A DNA stretch of 58,098 bases, from assembly GCA_017550535.1 (NCBI GenBank), contig JAFZOS010000083.1:1-58098 (forward strand). Reading direction: 5' to 3'. Under the pieces are notes generated by a model. That model did not search any database and was not told where the DNA came from. It saw only the letters and a program-made list of their open reading frames with translations. How positions within the stretch are numbered: the first letter of the stretch is position 1; every line of letters begins with the position of its first letter. Below are positions 40,214 to 48,261 of this stretch, one piece after another. Source of the DNA: Lachnospiraceae bacterium. Lineage in GTDB: Bacteria > Bacillota > Clostridia > Lachnospirales > Lachnospiraceae. A program made the position numbers and the translations under genes.

Positions 40214-41098
40214 ATGCATTTAGATACGATCGATCCAATATACATAGAAAACAAATTAAAGTCGACAGTTTCGGGGATAAGAGTCATATTTAAGGATGAA
40301 ACCGGATCCACCAACGAGGATGCTTTAAGTATGCTTGCGGAAGGATCAGGTCCGGTACTTGTTATCGCCGATAAGCAGCTTAAAGGGCGTGGAAGGCGCG
40401 GGCGTGACTTTTATTCGCCAAAGGGAACGGGGCTTTATTTAAGCCTTGCGATGCCCGGAGCGAAGGAGCTTATGGAAACGGGCAAGGTTACGGCAACTGC
40501 GGCTGTTGCGGTTGCGACAGCCATTGACGAAGCCGTATTTTCGGGCATTTCGACCTCGTTGATCAAATGGGTCAATGACATTTATCTTGGTGATCGGAAA
40601 GTGTGTGGTATACTAACTGAGGCCCGGCTGCCTGTCTTAAGCGAGGCGAACGATGATACAAAAGATGATAAAGGCTGTGTTGTTGTCGGGATAGGAGTTA
40701 ACGTATATGAACCTGAGGGGGGCTTCCCCGAAGGGATAGCGGATAAGGCAGGGTATCTTATACCATTAGATAGGGTAGATGAAATGATGGGGCTTCGTGC
40801 GCAGCATGTCGGTGAACGGACAGATCACGCATTTATGCTCCGGTCCGAGCTTGCCGCAGGGATAGTACGTAATTTCTTTCATTATCTTAACAGACAGGAT
40901 GAGAGCCTTAAGATATACAGGGAAAAGTCAAACCTTATCGGTTCTGCTGTTAGGATCAATACGTTTGCCGACCCTGATATTCCTCAAAGGATTGCAACGG
41001 TACTTGGTATCGATGATGACTGCGGACTTATCGTTGAATATGAAGATGGGAGCAGGGAAGTGCTTTCATCGGGGGAAGTAAGTGTTATCAAGAATTGA
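40214..41098 (+). CDS. birA: Biotin-protein ligase, single-domain form
   Basis: 294 residues. Adenylates biotin and attaches it to biotin carboxyl carrier proteins. Motifs: DETGSTNEDA, the biotin-binding KGRGRRGR, the catalytic KWVNDIYL and GIGVNVY, and a C-terminal SH3-like domain. It lacks the N-terminal helix-turn-helix of repressor-type BirA, so it should not regulate biotin genes. The ATG at 40214 follows GAGGAGAATCAC; the frame extends upstream through the palindrome, which is not part of the protein. Confidence 0.93.
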   Translation: MHLDTIDPIYIENKLKSTVSGIRVIFKDETGSTNEDALSMLAEGSGPVLVIADKQLKGRGRRGRDFYSPKGTGLYLSLAMPGAKELMETGKVTATAAVAVATAIDEAVFSGISTSLIKWVNDIYLGDRKVCGILTEARLPVLSEANDDTKDDKGCVVVGIGVNVYEPEGGFPEGIADKAGYLIPLDRVDEMMGLRAQHVGERTDHAFMLRSELAAGIVRNFFHYLNRQDESLKIYREKSNLIGSAVRINTFADPDIPQRIATVLGIDDDCGLIVEYEDGSREVLSSGEVSVIKN

Positions 41099-41107
41099 AA
41101 CACAGTG

Positions 41108-41168
41108 CAGACACGGGGACGGTTCTTCCGTCTGGTTAAACCAGACGGAAGAACCGTCCCCGTGTCTG
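41108..41168. repeat. Palindromic element, complete, type A, between convergent genes
   Basis: 61 bp, the most compact full copy, arms CAGACACGGGGACGG... meeting at TTAA. Placed between the convergent birA and Ala-rich protein genes where no other terminator is visible. Confidence 0.95.
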
Positions 41169-41184
41169 ATATCTCATACTGAGT

Positions 41185-41892
41185 TTAGTAATAACAATCA
41201 CACAGGCAGGGATTGTATCCTGCGGTGGGAAGCGTTGCCTGGAGTTTCTTTAAGGTCGCTTCCTTGGCGCTTGCGTCCGCATCCTGGTGCTTATACTGAG
41301 CTTCCAATGCGGCAGCCGTTGCGTTCAGCTCGTTAAGCTGCTGCATAAGCCCCGGATTCCCGTCTGCCTTGATGGCATCTATCCGTGCCTTTACATCATT
41401 GAGCCTGCTTAAGGTCGTGTTGGCAACGGCCCTTGCATTTGTTGCGGCCAGGCTTGCCTGATCGATGGTATTGATATTGTGCAGCAGTTCAAGGTTTCGA
41501 GCCTTGGGATCGACCGGTGTCTTGGGCTTTGTGGCCTGGGCGAACAATACGGGATTATTAAGAACTATCGTATTAAGGGCTGCCTGATTGGCAAGCACCG
41601 CAAGGATAGCTGCCTGATTTGCCTGATCCTGTTTCGCAAAAGCTGTCTGTGTTGCTGCGATCGCCGTAAGCATTGCCTTATCTGCCTGCTGCTGAGTGGC
41701 TATTGCATTCTGATTAGCTGCGGCCGCTGCCTGGTTTGCCTGTGCCGCGATTGCAGCCTTGTATTGGGGTGATGCCATTATGGCTGCAAGGATCGCAAGC
41801 TGCTGATCCGTAAGAGTGTTGGCCTTGACCGGGATGACTGCGACAAACGCCATCAAAACGGCCATTGCTATTGCTATGATTGATTTTTTCAT
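41185..41892 (-). CDS. Secreted Ala/Gln-rich helical protein with Cys-rich C-terminus
   Basis: 235 residues. Clear Sec signal (MKKSIIAIAMAVLMAFVAVIPVKA). The mature protein is rich in Ala, Gln and Asn with heptad-like helices (residues 30-110 and 135-215), suggesting a coiled coil, and ends NPCLCDCYY, where three Cys alternate with other residues. TGAGGTAAATTC precedes the ATG. I do not recognise a family. The Cys tail could bind metal, form cross-links or be a site of attachment. Confidence 0.7.
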   Translation of the reverse strand: MKKSIIAIAMAVLMAFVAVIPVKANTLTDQQLAILAAIMASPQYKAAIAAQANQAAAAANQNAIATQQQADKAMLTAIAATQTAFAKQDQANQAAILAVLANQAALNTIVLNNPVLFAQATKPKTPVDPKARNLELLHNINTIDQASLAATNARAVANTTLSRLNDVKARIDAIKADGNPGLMQQLNELNATAAALEAQYKHQDADASAKEATLKKLQATLPTAGYNPCLCDCYY

Positions 41893-41998
41893 ATGAATTT
41901 ACCTCACATTTAAAAGTTTAAAGAGTAATATAATTATATCATATTTAGCCTACAGAGGAACTCACAAGATATAAGGGCTGACTAACTATATATTGTGG

Positions 41999-42077
41999 AT
42001 TCGGACACGGGGACGGTTCTTCCGTCGGGTTGTTTATTGACAATACCAGACGGAAGAACCGTCCCCGTGTCCCGAAT
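41999..42077. repeat. Palindromic element, complete but diverged, type A
   Basis: Outer arms ATTCGGACACGGGG/CCCCGTGTCCCGAAT. The left inner arm has CGTCGGGT where others have CGTCTGGT, and the loop is longer. It lies just upstream of the symporter promoter. Confidence 0.92.
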
Positions 42078-42084
42078 TTAGGGG

Positions 42085-42113
42085 TTGACAGGGACGGGGA
42101 AGTTTATTATACT
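42085..42113 (+). promoter_or_regulatory. Sigma-70-type promoter of the symporter gene
   Basis: TTGACA and TATACT separated by 17 bp, the ideal spacing, 8 bp after the palindromic element. The 110-nt leader holds repeated CGCTTTAAA motifs of unknown meaning. Confidence 0.8.
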
Positions 42114-42223
42114 CACTTTAGCGCTTTAAACTGCAACGCTTTAAAGCGGCGAGCAAACAACCTTTCAAGCGGGCAAGCAAAAGCGCCGAAATCAGTAACA
42201 GCAGTTAATCGGAGGATAAGGAA

Positions 42224-43804
42224 ATGACAGTAGTATTAAGCAGTGTTCTTTTGATCATCTTTTTTGCGGTGATGGTAGGTGTGGGTATCTACACCAGGAG
42301 GAGTGCTACGGACGTTAACGGTTTCGTCCTTGGCGGCAGGAGCGTAGGCCCGTGGCTTACGGCGTTTGCTTTCGGAACATCCTACTTTTCGGCGGTTATC
42401 TTCGTCGGATACGCAGGACAGTTCGGATGGCTTTACGGTATGTCCGCTACATGGGCAGGAATCGGAAATGCACTCATCGGATCGATGCTTGCATGGAAGA
42501 TACTCGGCAGAAGGACCAGGATCATGACACAGTCACTCGATGCAAAAACAATGCCCGAGTTTTTCGAGAAGAGGTTCTATTCAAAGAACTTAAAGATCAT
42601 AGCTTCGGTCATCGTGTTCATTTTCCTTATTCCTTATACGGCTTCATTATATAACGGCTTATCGAGCCTTTTCGGTCTTGTGTTTGACATGCCCTATTGG
42701 GTAGTCATCGCGATCATGGCGGTACTCACCGGAATATATGTTATCTTCGGCGGATACATGGCAACCGCGATAAATGATTTTATCCAGGGAATAATCATGC
42801 TTATCGGTATCACGGCAGTCATCCTTGCGGTCCTTAACGGACACGGCGGACTGCTCGCTGCAACTCAGGAGCTCTCGGCAGTTGAATGCGAAGGCTGGGC
42901 AGGCGGTGCATATACATCGTTCTTAGGTCCCGATCCGCTGGCGCTTGTGTTCGTTGTGATTCTTACATCTCTCGGAACATGGGGACTGCCTCAGATGGTA
43001 GGTAAGTTCTACGCGATAAAGAGCGAGAAGGATATCCATAAGGGAACTATTATTTCCACATTCTTCGCTATCATAGTTGCTGGCGGCTGCTACTTCCTCG
43101 GCGGGTTCGGACGTCTGTATGCGGATAAGATAAGCTTCAACCCCGCAAACGGCAAGCCCCTGTTTGATACGATAGTTCCGGCGATGCTCTCAACGCTTTC
43201 GCCGATCATCATAGCGATAGTCATTGTGCTCGTGCTTTCGGCTTCGATGTCAACGCTTTCATCGCTCGTACTTACATCAAGCTCGACCTTCACGCTTGAC
43301 GTTATAAAGCCCGCATCAAAGAACGGTATGGATGAGAAGAAGCAGGTGTTCATCATGAGGATATTCATCGTATTCTTCATCCTTGTTTCCGCTATCATCG
43401 CGGGAGTTAAGGATTCATTCCCGGGCATCACCTTCATCGCTCAGATGATGGGTGTTTCGTGGGGAGCACTCGCAGGTGCATTCCTTGCTCCGTTCCTTTA
43501 CGGCCTGTACTGGAAGGGTGCCACTAAGGCTTCGGTAGCTGCATGCTACATCTGGGGCTGCGGCATCGCCATCATCCAGCTCATCGTGACTCTCGGCGGA
43601 GTTGATGTAAGCGGCTGGGGTCCGGTGTTTGGATACATCTTTAAATCATCGATCAATTCGGGTGTTGTCGCCATGGTAGGCGGACTCATCGTTGTACCTT
43701 TGGTAAGTAAGCTTACCGCTAAGGAAGATGAGAAGAAGATTGACGAAATGTTCACATGCTTTGATAAGAAGGTTGAGGTTCCTGTCAAGGAAGCACTCGA
43801 CTGA
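42224..43804 (+). CDS. Sodium:solute symporter (SSS family)
   Basis: 526 residues with about 13 transmembrane helices. The family start (GIYTRRSATDVNGFVLGGRSVGPWLTAFAFGTSYFSA), the sodium-site region ASMSTLSSLVLTSSS and GGYMATAINDFIQG are present. Family members import proline, pantothenate, sialic acid, sugars or short-chain acids with sodium; the substrate cannot be told. CGGAGGATAAGG precedes the ATG. Its 3' end overlaps the convergent GGDEF gene by 20 bp. Confidence 0.92.
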   Translation: MTVVLSSVLLIIFFAVMVGVGIYTRRSATDVNGFVLGGRSVGPWLTAFAFGTSYFSAVIFVGYAGQFGWLYGMSATWAGIGNALIGSMLAWKILGRRTRIMTQSLDAKTMPEFFEKRFYSKNLKIIASVIVFIFLIPYTASLYNGLSSLFGLVFDMPYWVVIAIMAVLTGIYVIFGGYMATAINDFIQGIIMLIGITAVILAVLNGHGGLLAATQELSAVECEGWAGGAYTSFLGPDPLALVFVVILTSLGTWGLPQMVGKFYAIKSEKDIHKGTIISTFFAIIVAGGCYFLGGFGRLYADKISFNPANGKPLFDTIVPAMLSTLSPIIIAIVIVLVLSASMSTLSSLVLTSSSTFTLDVIKPASKNGMDEKKQVFIMRIFIVFFILVSAIIAGVKDSFPGITFIAQMMGVSWGALAGAFLAPFLYGLYWKGATKASVAACYIWGCGIAIIQLIVTLGGVDVSGWGPVFGYIFKSSINSGVVAMVGGLIVVPLVSKLTAKEDEKKIDEMFTCFDKKVEVPVKEALD

Positions 43805-45698
43805 TAGATTTAATATTTGCTTTATTATCATACATTGCCTCATCCGCGCGTTTTGTAACATCCTGCACAAGCCTGTCGTTTTCGGGATCAAACTCGGCTA
43901 TACCGCAGGCTACGGATATATAATCCGGCGGAAGAGGCAGTTTTTCCGTATAGGGATGCATACGCTTTTCAAGCATTTTCGCCAGCTTGAATCGGTTTAC
44001 ATAATCTTCGCCTGTCAGCACTGCGATAAATTCATCGCCGCCAACCCTGAATACGGGACTGTGTTTGAAAACATTACAGATAAGGTGGCATGAGCGCACG
44101 AGATATGCATCCCCCGCATCATGCCCGTTTGTATCATTGATAAGCTTTAAACTGTTCACATCAAATACGGCAATGCCGAATTCAAATGCCTCATCATCGT
44201 TTATTTTGGCCTGCAGTTTCTTTTCCTCGTCTTCATAAGCTGTCCGGTTGTGTACATTCGTCAGCGGATCCACGCGCATTATCTCCATCAGACGCTTGTT
44301 AAGGAGATCAAGGCTTATCGCATGACGGAACTTATCAAAAACAAGGCTCATGCGGCTCTGGTAGGTCTGAAGGAAATGATTTGCGACTTTGTCCATGCAG
44401 TCACGGAACACCAGGTAGCCATATGCAAAAGCGCCTTCATGAAGGGGAAGCAGCACATACAGGTGATTCGGCCCCTCGCCCGTATAGCCCGGCACAAGGC
44501 AGCTTGAGCGGAACTGGAATTCCTCATAGGGCTTGCCGTCCTCCATTGAGTAAACCACCTCCATATACATACTGTAACCGTACCTGCGAAGCTGAAGATT
44601 GGAATCGTAGGTCGAAAGTCCGAAGTTGGGCTCCAATATGATATGGAAAGAATCACCCTCATAATCGTGATTCTTCATAAGGAGGTCACGAAGGCTGTCC
44701 TTGAATTCCTGGAAGGTCAGGCATGAAAGTACTGTGGTATCGATAAGGTTAAGCTTCCTGTTAAAGTAATTTGTCATCGAACGGTTGGAAAAGTTCTCGC
44801 GGCCGACACGGCGCCTTACTTTATCACTGTTCCTCAGTTCACTGCAGCCGCAGCTGTCGCCGGGAACGAATTCGCATGGGATCACGACAGAATTGCTGCA
44901 AGGGGCATTGAGGCTTAACTTGTGCCACAGCTGGCCCGCTGCGTAGCCCATGGCAGTAAAGCACTGATCCACCGAGGCGATGGACGGATCAAATATCTGA
45001 CTGTCGTCGATGTAGTCAAATCCGGTAACGATGACGTCCTCGGGAACGCGGTAACCGTTTGCGTTAAGAGTCACACAGGCCTCCATTGCAAGCCCGTCGT
45101 TCGCGCATATGAAAGCATCGGGCAGGTGGCGCCCCGACTTGCAGTAATCGGTTATGTACCGTGTTACTGCGGCATTTTCCCATTTGGTATATACGATATC
45201 CTTAAGATCTTCGATCCTGTCCTGTTCCGTAAGGTGATCGCGCACAGCCATAAGGCGGGTCTCAGAATCGAGTGATTCTTTTGTGCCCGCAAAAAATATT
45301 ATATCGCGGACATTGTGCTCATCCTGAAGATGCGTGCACATGTCGCGGACGGCCACGTAATTATCCGAGCCGACGTAATAAGCACCGCTGTGTTCGGCAC
45401 CCTGGATGATAGCCGGGATGCCCGCAAGCTTGCAGCGTTTTACAAGCTGATCGATCTCTTCCCGGAAATTAAGGCCGCTTCCGAATATAACGGCTCCTGA
45501 AAAATCCTTTAAATCAGGGAGCGAGAATATATTGAGCTCGCCGCGTTTTGTTTCGGGAGAATCAATATACAGCGGGTAGCACAGAAACAGGAATATATCC
45601 ACATAATCATCTATAAGGGCCTCCCGCATGCCCGTAAGGAACTGTGCCAGTATCTCACTGCCCCAGCCGGATGTAAATACCGCAATTTTTTTCTTCAT
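43785..45698 (-). CDS. Periplasmic-binding-protein-like sensor fused to GGDEF
   Basis: 637 residues, no signal peptide or membrane helix, so cytoplasmic. Residues 1-275 form a LacI/PBP type I effector fold (KIAVFTSGWGSEILAQFL, DAFICANDGLAMEAC, VIVTGFDYIDDSQ) without the DNA-binding domain. A middle region (about 300-470) of unknown fold with a Cys-rich start (GDSCGCSE) leads to a C-terminal GGDEF domain with intact RVGGDEFIAVL. It should link binding of a small sugar-like ligand to c-di-GMP synthesis. The ligand may relate to the convergent symporter, but this is only a guess. Confidence 0.88.
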   Translation of the reverse strand: MKKKIAVFTSGWGSEILAQFLTGMREALIDDYVDIFLFLCYPLYIDSPETKRGELNIFSLPDLKDFSGAVIFGSGLNFREEIDQLVKRCKLAGIPAIIQGAEHSGAYYVGSDNYVAVRDMCTHLQDEHNVRDIIFFAGTKESLDSETRLMAVRDHLTEQDRIEDLKDIVYTKWENAAVTRYITDYCKSGRHLPDAFICANDGLAMEACVTLNANGYRVPEDVIVTGFDYIDDSQIFDPSIASVDQCFTAMGYAAGQLWHKLSLNAPCSNSVVIPCEFVPGDSCGCSELRNSDKVRRRVGRENFSNRSMTNYFNRKLNLIDTTVLSCLTFQEFKDSLRDLLMKNHDYEGDSFHIILEPNFGLSTYDSNLQLRRYGYSMYMEVVYSMEDGKPYEEFQFRSSCLVPGYTGEGPNHLYVLLPLHEGAFAYGYLVFRDCMDKVANHFLQTYQSRMSLVFDKFRHAISLDLLNKRLMEIMRVDPLTNVHNRTAYEDEEKKLQAKINDDEAFEFGIAVFDVNSLKLINDTNGHDAGDAYLVRSCHLICNVFKHSPVFRVGGDEFIAVLTGEDYVNRFKLAKMLEKRMHPYTEKLPLPPDYISVACGIAEFDPENDRLVQDVTKRADEAMYDNKANIKSISRVLP

Positions 45699-45753
45699 AA
45701 AGCCTCCGGTAATTCGCGTGTGTTAACGACGTAATTATAACATATAATCCGGG

Positions 45754-45770
45754 CCATGGGGACGGTTCTT
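45754..45770. repeat. Palindromic element fragment
   Basis: CCATGGGGACGGTTCTT, part of a type-A left arm, upstream of tRNA-Leu. Confidence 0.65.
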
Positions 45771-45807
45771 GATATACCCCCCATTTTTTGGTAAAATCGT
45801 ACCGTCA

Positions 45808-45889
45808 GCGGATATGGCGGAATTGGCAGACGCGCAGGATTTAGGTTCCTGTGGGGAGACCCGTGCAGGTTCGATCCCTGTTATCCGCA
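45808..45889 (+). tRNA. tRNA-Leu (anticodon TAG)
   Basis: Acceptor GCGGATA/TATCCGC, anticodon stem CAGGA/TCCTG with loop TTTAGGT, long variable arm and T-arm GCAGGTTCGATCCCTGT. Discriminator A, CCA not encoded. It ends 30 bp before the start of a sigma factor gene on the same strand. Confidence 0.95.
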
Positions 45890-45919
45890 CTACCATATTT
45901 ATTATACTTAGGAGTACAC

Positions 45920-46474
45920 TTGCCTACCGACAGCGAATTATACAACCGATATCTGCGCGGCGATGAGTCGGCGATCGATGAGCTTATGATACGTTACGGC
46001 GACAGGCTCACCGTTTTTTTGAACGGTTATCTGCATAACTGGCATGACGCGGAGGATCTGACGATCGAGGCATTTGCGAGGATCGCAGTAAAGAAGCCGA
46101 ATATTAATGAGGGAGTGGGTACGTTCAGGGCGTACCTTTTTAAGACGGCGCGAAACCTTGCGGCCCGCCACAGATCCTTAGGGGCAAGAATGGAAGTGTT
46201 CAGCCTTGACGGTATGGAAGCTGAACTTTCGGGCGGCGGCGAGCTTGAGGGACTTATGCAGGATAAGGAAAGGCAGCAGGCTGTAAGGCTGTGCCTTGAG
46301 CGTATCGATGCAAGGCTTAAGGAGGTCCTTTGGCTCGTTTATGTTGAGGACCTAAGCTATAAGGACGCCGCAAAGATAATGGGGGTAAACAAAAAACGGA
46401 TAGACAATCTCCTCATAAGAGCGAAGGAGCATATGCGCAGGGAGCTTGACAGGGAAGGTATCAGTCAATGTTAA
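45920..46474 (+). CDS. ECF-type RNA polymerase sigma factor
   Basis: 184 residues. Region 2 (about 5-85: YLRGDESAIDELMIRYGDRL...DAEDLTIEAFARI) and region 4 (about 125-175: LKEVLWLVYVEDLSYKDAAKIMGVNKKRIDNLLIRAKEHMRREL) are clear. A TTG start at 45920 is chosen because AGGAG lies 5 nt upstream; the frame continues into the tRNA gene, which cannot be coding. The last 7 bp overlap the next gene. It would redirect RNA polymerase to promoters responding to a signal sensed at the membrane by the two downstream proteins. Confidence 0.88.
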   Translation: MPTDSELYNRYLRGDESAIDELMIRYGDRLTVFLNGYLHNWHDAEDLTIEAFARIAVKKPNINEGVGTFRAYLFKTARNLAARHRSLGARMEVFSLDGMEAELSGGGELEGLMQDKERQQAVRLCLERIDARLKEVLWLVYVEDLSYKDAAKIMGVNKKRIDNLLIRAKEHMRRELDREGISQC

Positions 46475-47097
46475 TTATCGCGGAAAACTCGATCCAACTG
46501 ATCTTTACGGCCGTCTGTACGGTTATGTGCGCATATTATATGTTGATAACAAAAAAACATGAGTGGGTGCTGCTTGGACTTGCTTCTTTTGTTTATTTTC
46601 TGGGCGATCTGTACATGCAGCTGTTCATGATCTTCTATGGAGATGAGCCGTTTTATTCATATATACCGTGGGTCGGATATTATGCCTGCTATCTTTTCTT
46701 TCTGCTGCTTATCTTTGAGATACGGGATACGCGTCCCTTAAAGAACAGCATAAGAACATTGTGGTTCATACCCGTATTTACCTTTGGCATGTGTGTATTC
46801 TTCATGAACTGGGGCGATTACATCAGCAACATAGTTGCTGCGATCCTTATGTGGCTTGTTTTCTGGGCGGATATTGACGGCCTTATTTCGATACATAAGG
46901 ACACCGGGGAGAATCACGCGAACCGCAATATCTATATCATTATCCTTATCTTCTGTCTGCTTGAATATACGATATGGACGATCTCCTGCTTCTCGAAAGA
47001 ATATACCATTTTAAATCCGTATTTCCTGTGTGAGGTTCTGTTGTCGGTGTCGTTTTTGCTGCTTCCGTCGGCCCTTAGAAAGGCGGTGGAAGCATGA
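46468..47097 (+). CDS. Polytopic membrane protein between sigma factor and PrsW-like protease
   Basis: 209 residues, almost wholly hydrophobic, six or seven predicted transmembrane helices with short loops. No zinc-binding anti-sigma motif (HxxxCxxC) or cytoplasmic anti-sigma domain is visible. Its start overlaps the sigma gene by 7 bp and its end overlaps the protease gene by 4 bp, indicating translational coupling. It could be an unusual anti-sigma factor, a signal receptor, or a partner of the protease. I do not recognise a named family. Confidence 0.75.
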   Translation: MLIIAENSIQLIFTAVCTVMCAYYMLITKKHEWVLLGLASFVYFLGDLYMQLFMIFYGDEPFYSYIPWVGYYACYLFFLLLIFEIRDTRPLKNSIRTLWFIPVFTFGMCVFFMNWGDYISNIVAAILMWLVFWADIDGLISIHKDTGENHANRNIYIIILIFCLLEYTIWTISCFSKEYTILNPYFLCEVLLSVSFLLLPSALRKAVEA

Positions 47098-47714
47098 CCT
47101 ATGTCGAGAATATTTTTATCTGTCTTGCAGCTCCTCTGATCATAGCCGCTTTGTGTACGCGCGGGCGTGCGAGGCGTGTCATAACATTTATAATAATCGG
47201 CATGGCGGCAAGCCTTGTAAGTTCATATATCAGCTCGTTTATAGCGGCGGTACAGGGCGCGACTCTTGATGCGGCATCACTTGAAATATCACCCTTTGTT
47301 GAGGAGATCATAAAGCTTGTACCGATTCTCTTTTATCTGATAGTCATCCGGCCTGAGCATTCAGATGCGGCAGAATCATGCATGATGAGCGCCATTGGTT
47401 TTGCAACCTACGAGAATGTGTGCTTTCTTCTGCAGAGGGGTGTGGGCAATCTTATGTTCCTGCTGATCCGCGGCTTCGGAACCGGCACTATGCATGTGGT
47501 GTGCGCGAGCCTTGTTTCCCTTGGCCTGCTGCGCGTGTGGAAAAGCGAATGGCTTCGCTTTGCCGGAACGGTCGCGCTTCTTTCTGCGGCCATCACTTAT
47601 CATGGTGTGTTCAACATACTGGTATCACAGACGGGAGCCCCCGCCTACGTCGGTTATTTTATCCCGTCGTTTACTGCACTTGTAAGCTTGATAATACGCA
47701 CCCGCCACGAGTGA
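47094..47714 (+). CDS. PrsW family-like intramembrane protease
   Basis: 206 residues, about seven transmembrane helices. The conserved polar residues of PrsW-type glutamic proteases and the related CPBP group are present: E70-E71 and K74 in PFVEEIIKL, E107-N108 in GFATYEN, H134 in GTMHVV and H170/N174 in ITYHGVFN. In B. subtilis PrsW cuts the anti-sigma factor RsiW to free SigW. Being in the same operon as an ECF sigma factor supports an equivalent role here, although no RsiW-like protein is adjacent. Confidence 0.82.
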   Translation: MTYVENIFICLAAPLIIAALCTRGRARRVITFIIIGMAASLVSSYISSFIAAVQGATLDAASLEISPFVEEIIKLVPILFYLIVIRPEHSDAAESCMMSAIGFATYENVCFLLQRGVGNLMFLLIRGFGTGTMHVVCASLVSLGLLRVWKSEWLRFAGTVALLSAAITYHGVFNILVSQTGAPAYVGYFIPSFTALVSLIIRTRHE

Positions 47715-47718
47715 GTTT

Positions 47719-47731
47719 CAGACACGGGGAC
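47719..47731. repeat. Palindromic element fragment fused to the terminator block
   Basis: CAGACACGGGGAC, the outer end of the element, 4 bp after the protease stop and directly against the next hairpin. Confidence 0.6.
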
Positions 47732-47732
47732 A

Positions 47733-47776
47733 AAATATTGCACAAAACTCAGCGATGAGATTTGTGCAATATTTTT
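47733..47776 (+). terminator. Terminator of the sigma/PrsW operon, copy 1 of a repeated block
   Basis: AAATATTGCACAAA and TTTGTGCAATATTT with inner CTCA/TGAG pairs and one A-A mismatch, followed by six T. Nearly identical to 55215-55258. Confidence 0.88.
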
Positions 47777-47853
47777 TATACCCAAAGCAAGGAATCTTTG
47801 GATTTTATGTATCTGTATAAGTAGAGGGATTCTTAAAGATAAGGAGGATCAAT
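47777..47853 (+). promoter_or_regulatory. Promoter-leader block copy 1, upstream of the 107-aa membrane protein
   Basis: Contains CAAGGAAT, then GTATCTGTATAAGTAGAGGGATT and the ribosome site AAGGAGG. The same order with small changes precedes the last gene of the window (55260-55344). Candidate promoter shared by two genes. Confidence 0.5.
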
Positions 47854-48177
47854 ATGATAAGCAACGAAGAACGTATTCAAAAAATGCATGAACGGGCGCG
47901 TGAGCTTAAGCGCAGGCGGGATAAGATGATAATAACGGCGTCTGCCGTATTAAGTGCGTGCCTTTGTTTGATCCTTATAGGGGTGATCGCCATATCATCT
48001 GTCCCGTCGGGAGGATATACGGGAAATCCATATGCCGGAGCATCGCTGCTTGATTCAAGCGTTGCGGGAGGATATATCCTGACCGCGGTTTTGGCCTTTA
48101 TGGCGGGAGTTGTCATCACAGTCGCGATCAGGAGGTACCGTGACATTGATAAAGAGAAGAATGTTGACAAAATGTAA
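47854..48177 (+). CDS. Small membrane protein, 107 aa
   Basis: A charged amphipathic N-terminus (residues 1-24, rich in Lys, Arg and Glu) precedes two transmembrane helices (about 26-48 and 72-93) joined by a Gly/Ser/Tyr-rich loop, with a charged C-terminal tail. It has a strong AAGGAGG site. It lies between the sigma/PrsW operon and a giant secreted protein gene and shares its upstream block with another surface-protein gene. Function unknown; a helper for export of the neighbouring giant protein, or a regulatory substrate of the protease, are possible. Confidence 0.65.
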   Translation: MISNEERIQKMHERARELKRRRDKMIITASAVLSACLCLILIGVIAISSVPSGGYTGNPYAGASLLDSSVAGGYILTAVLAFMAGVVITVAIRRYRDIDKEKNVDKM

Positions 48178-48261
48178 ATGTAACGGTATCGGTTGGTTGG
48201 AAACAAGAAAATCAGGAAACAATAGTATTGAAGTAATAAATGTATTGTTAAGGAGGAGATC

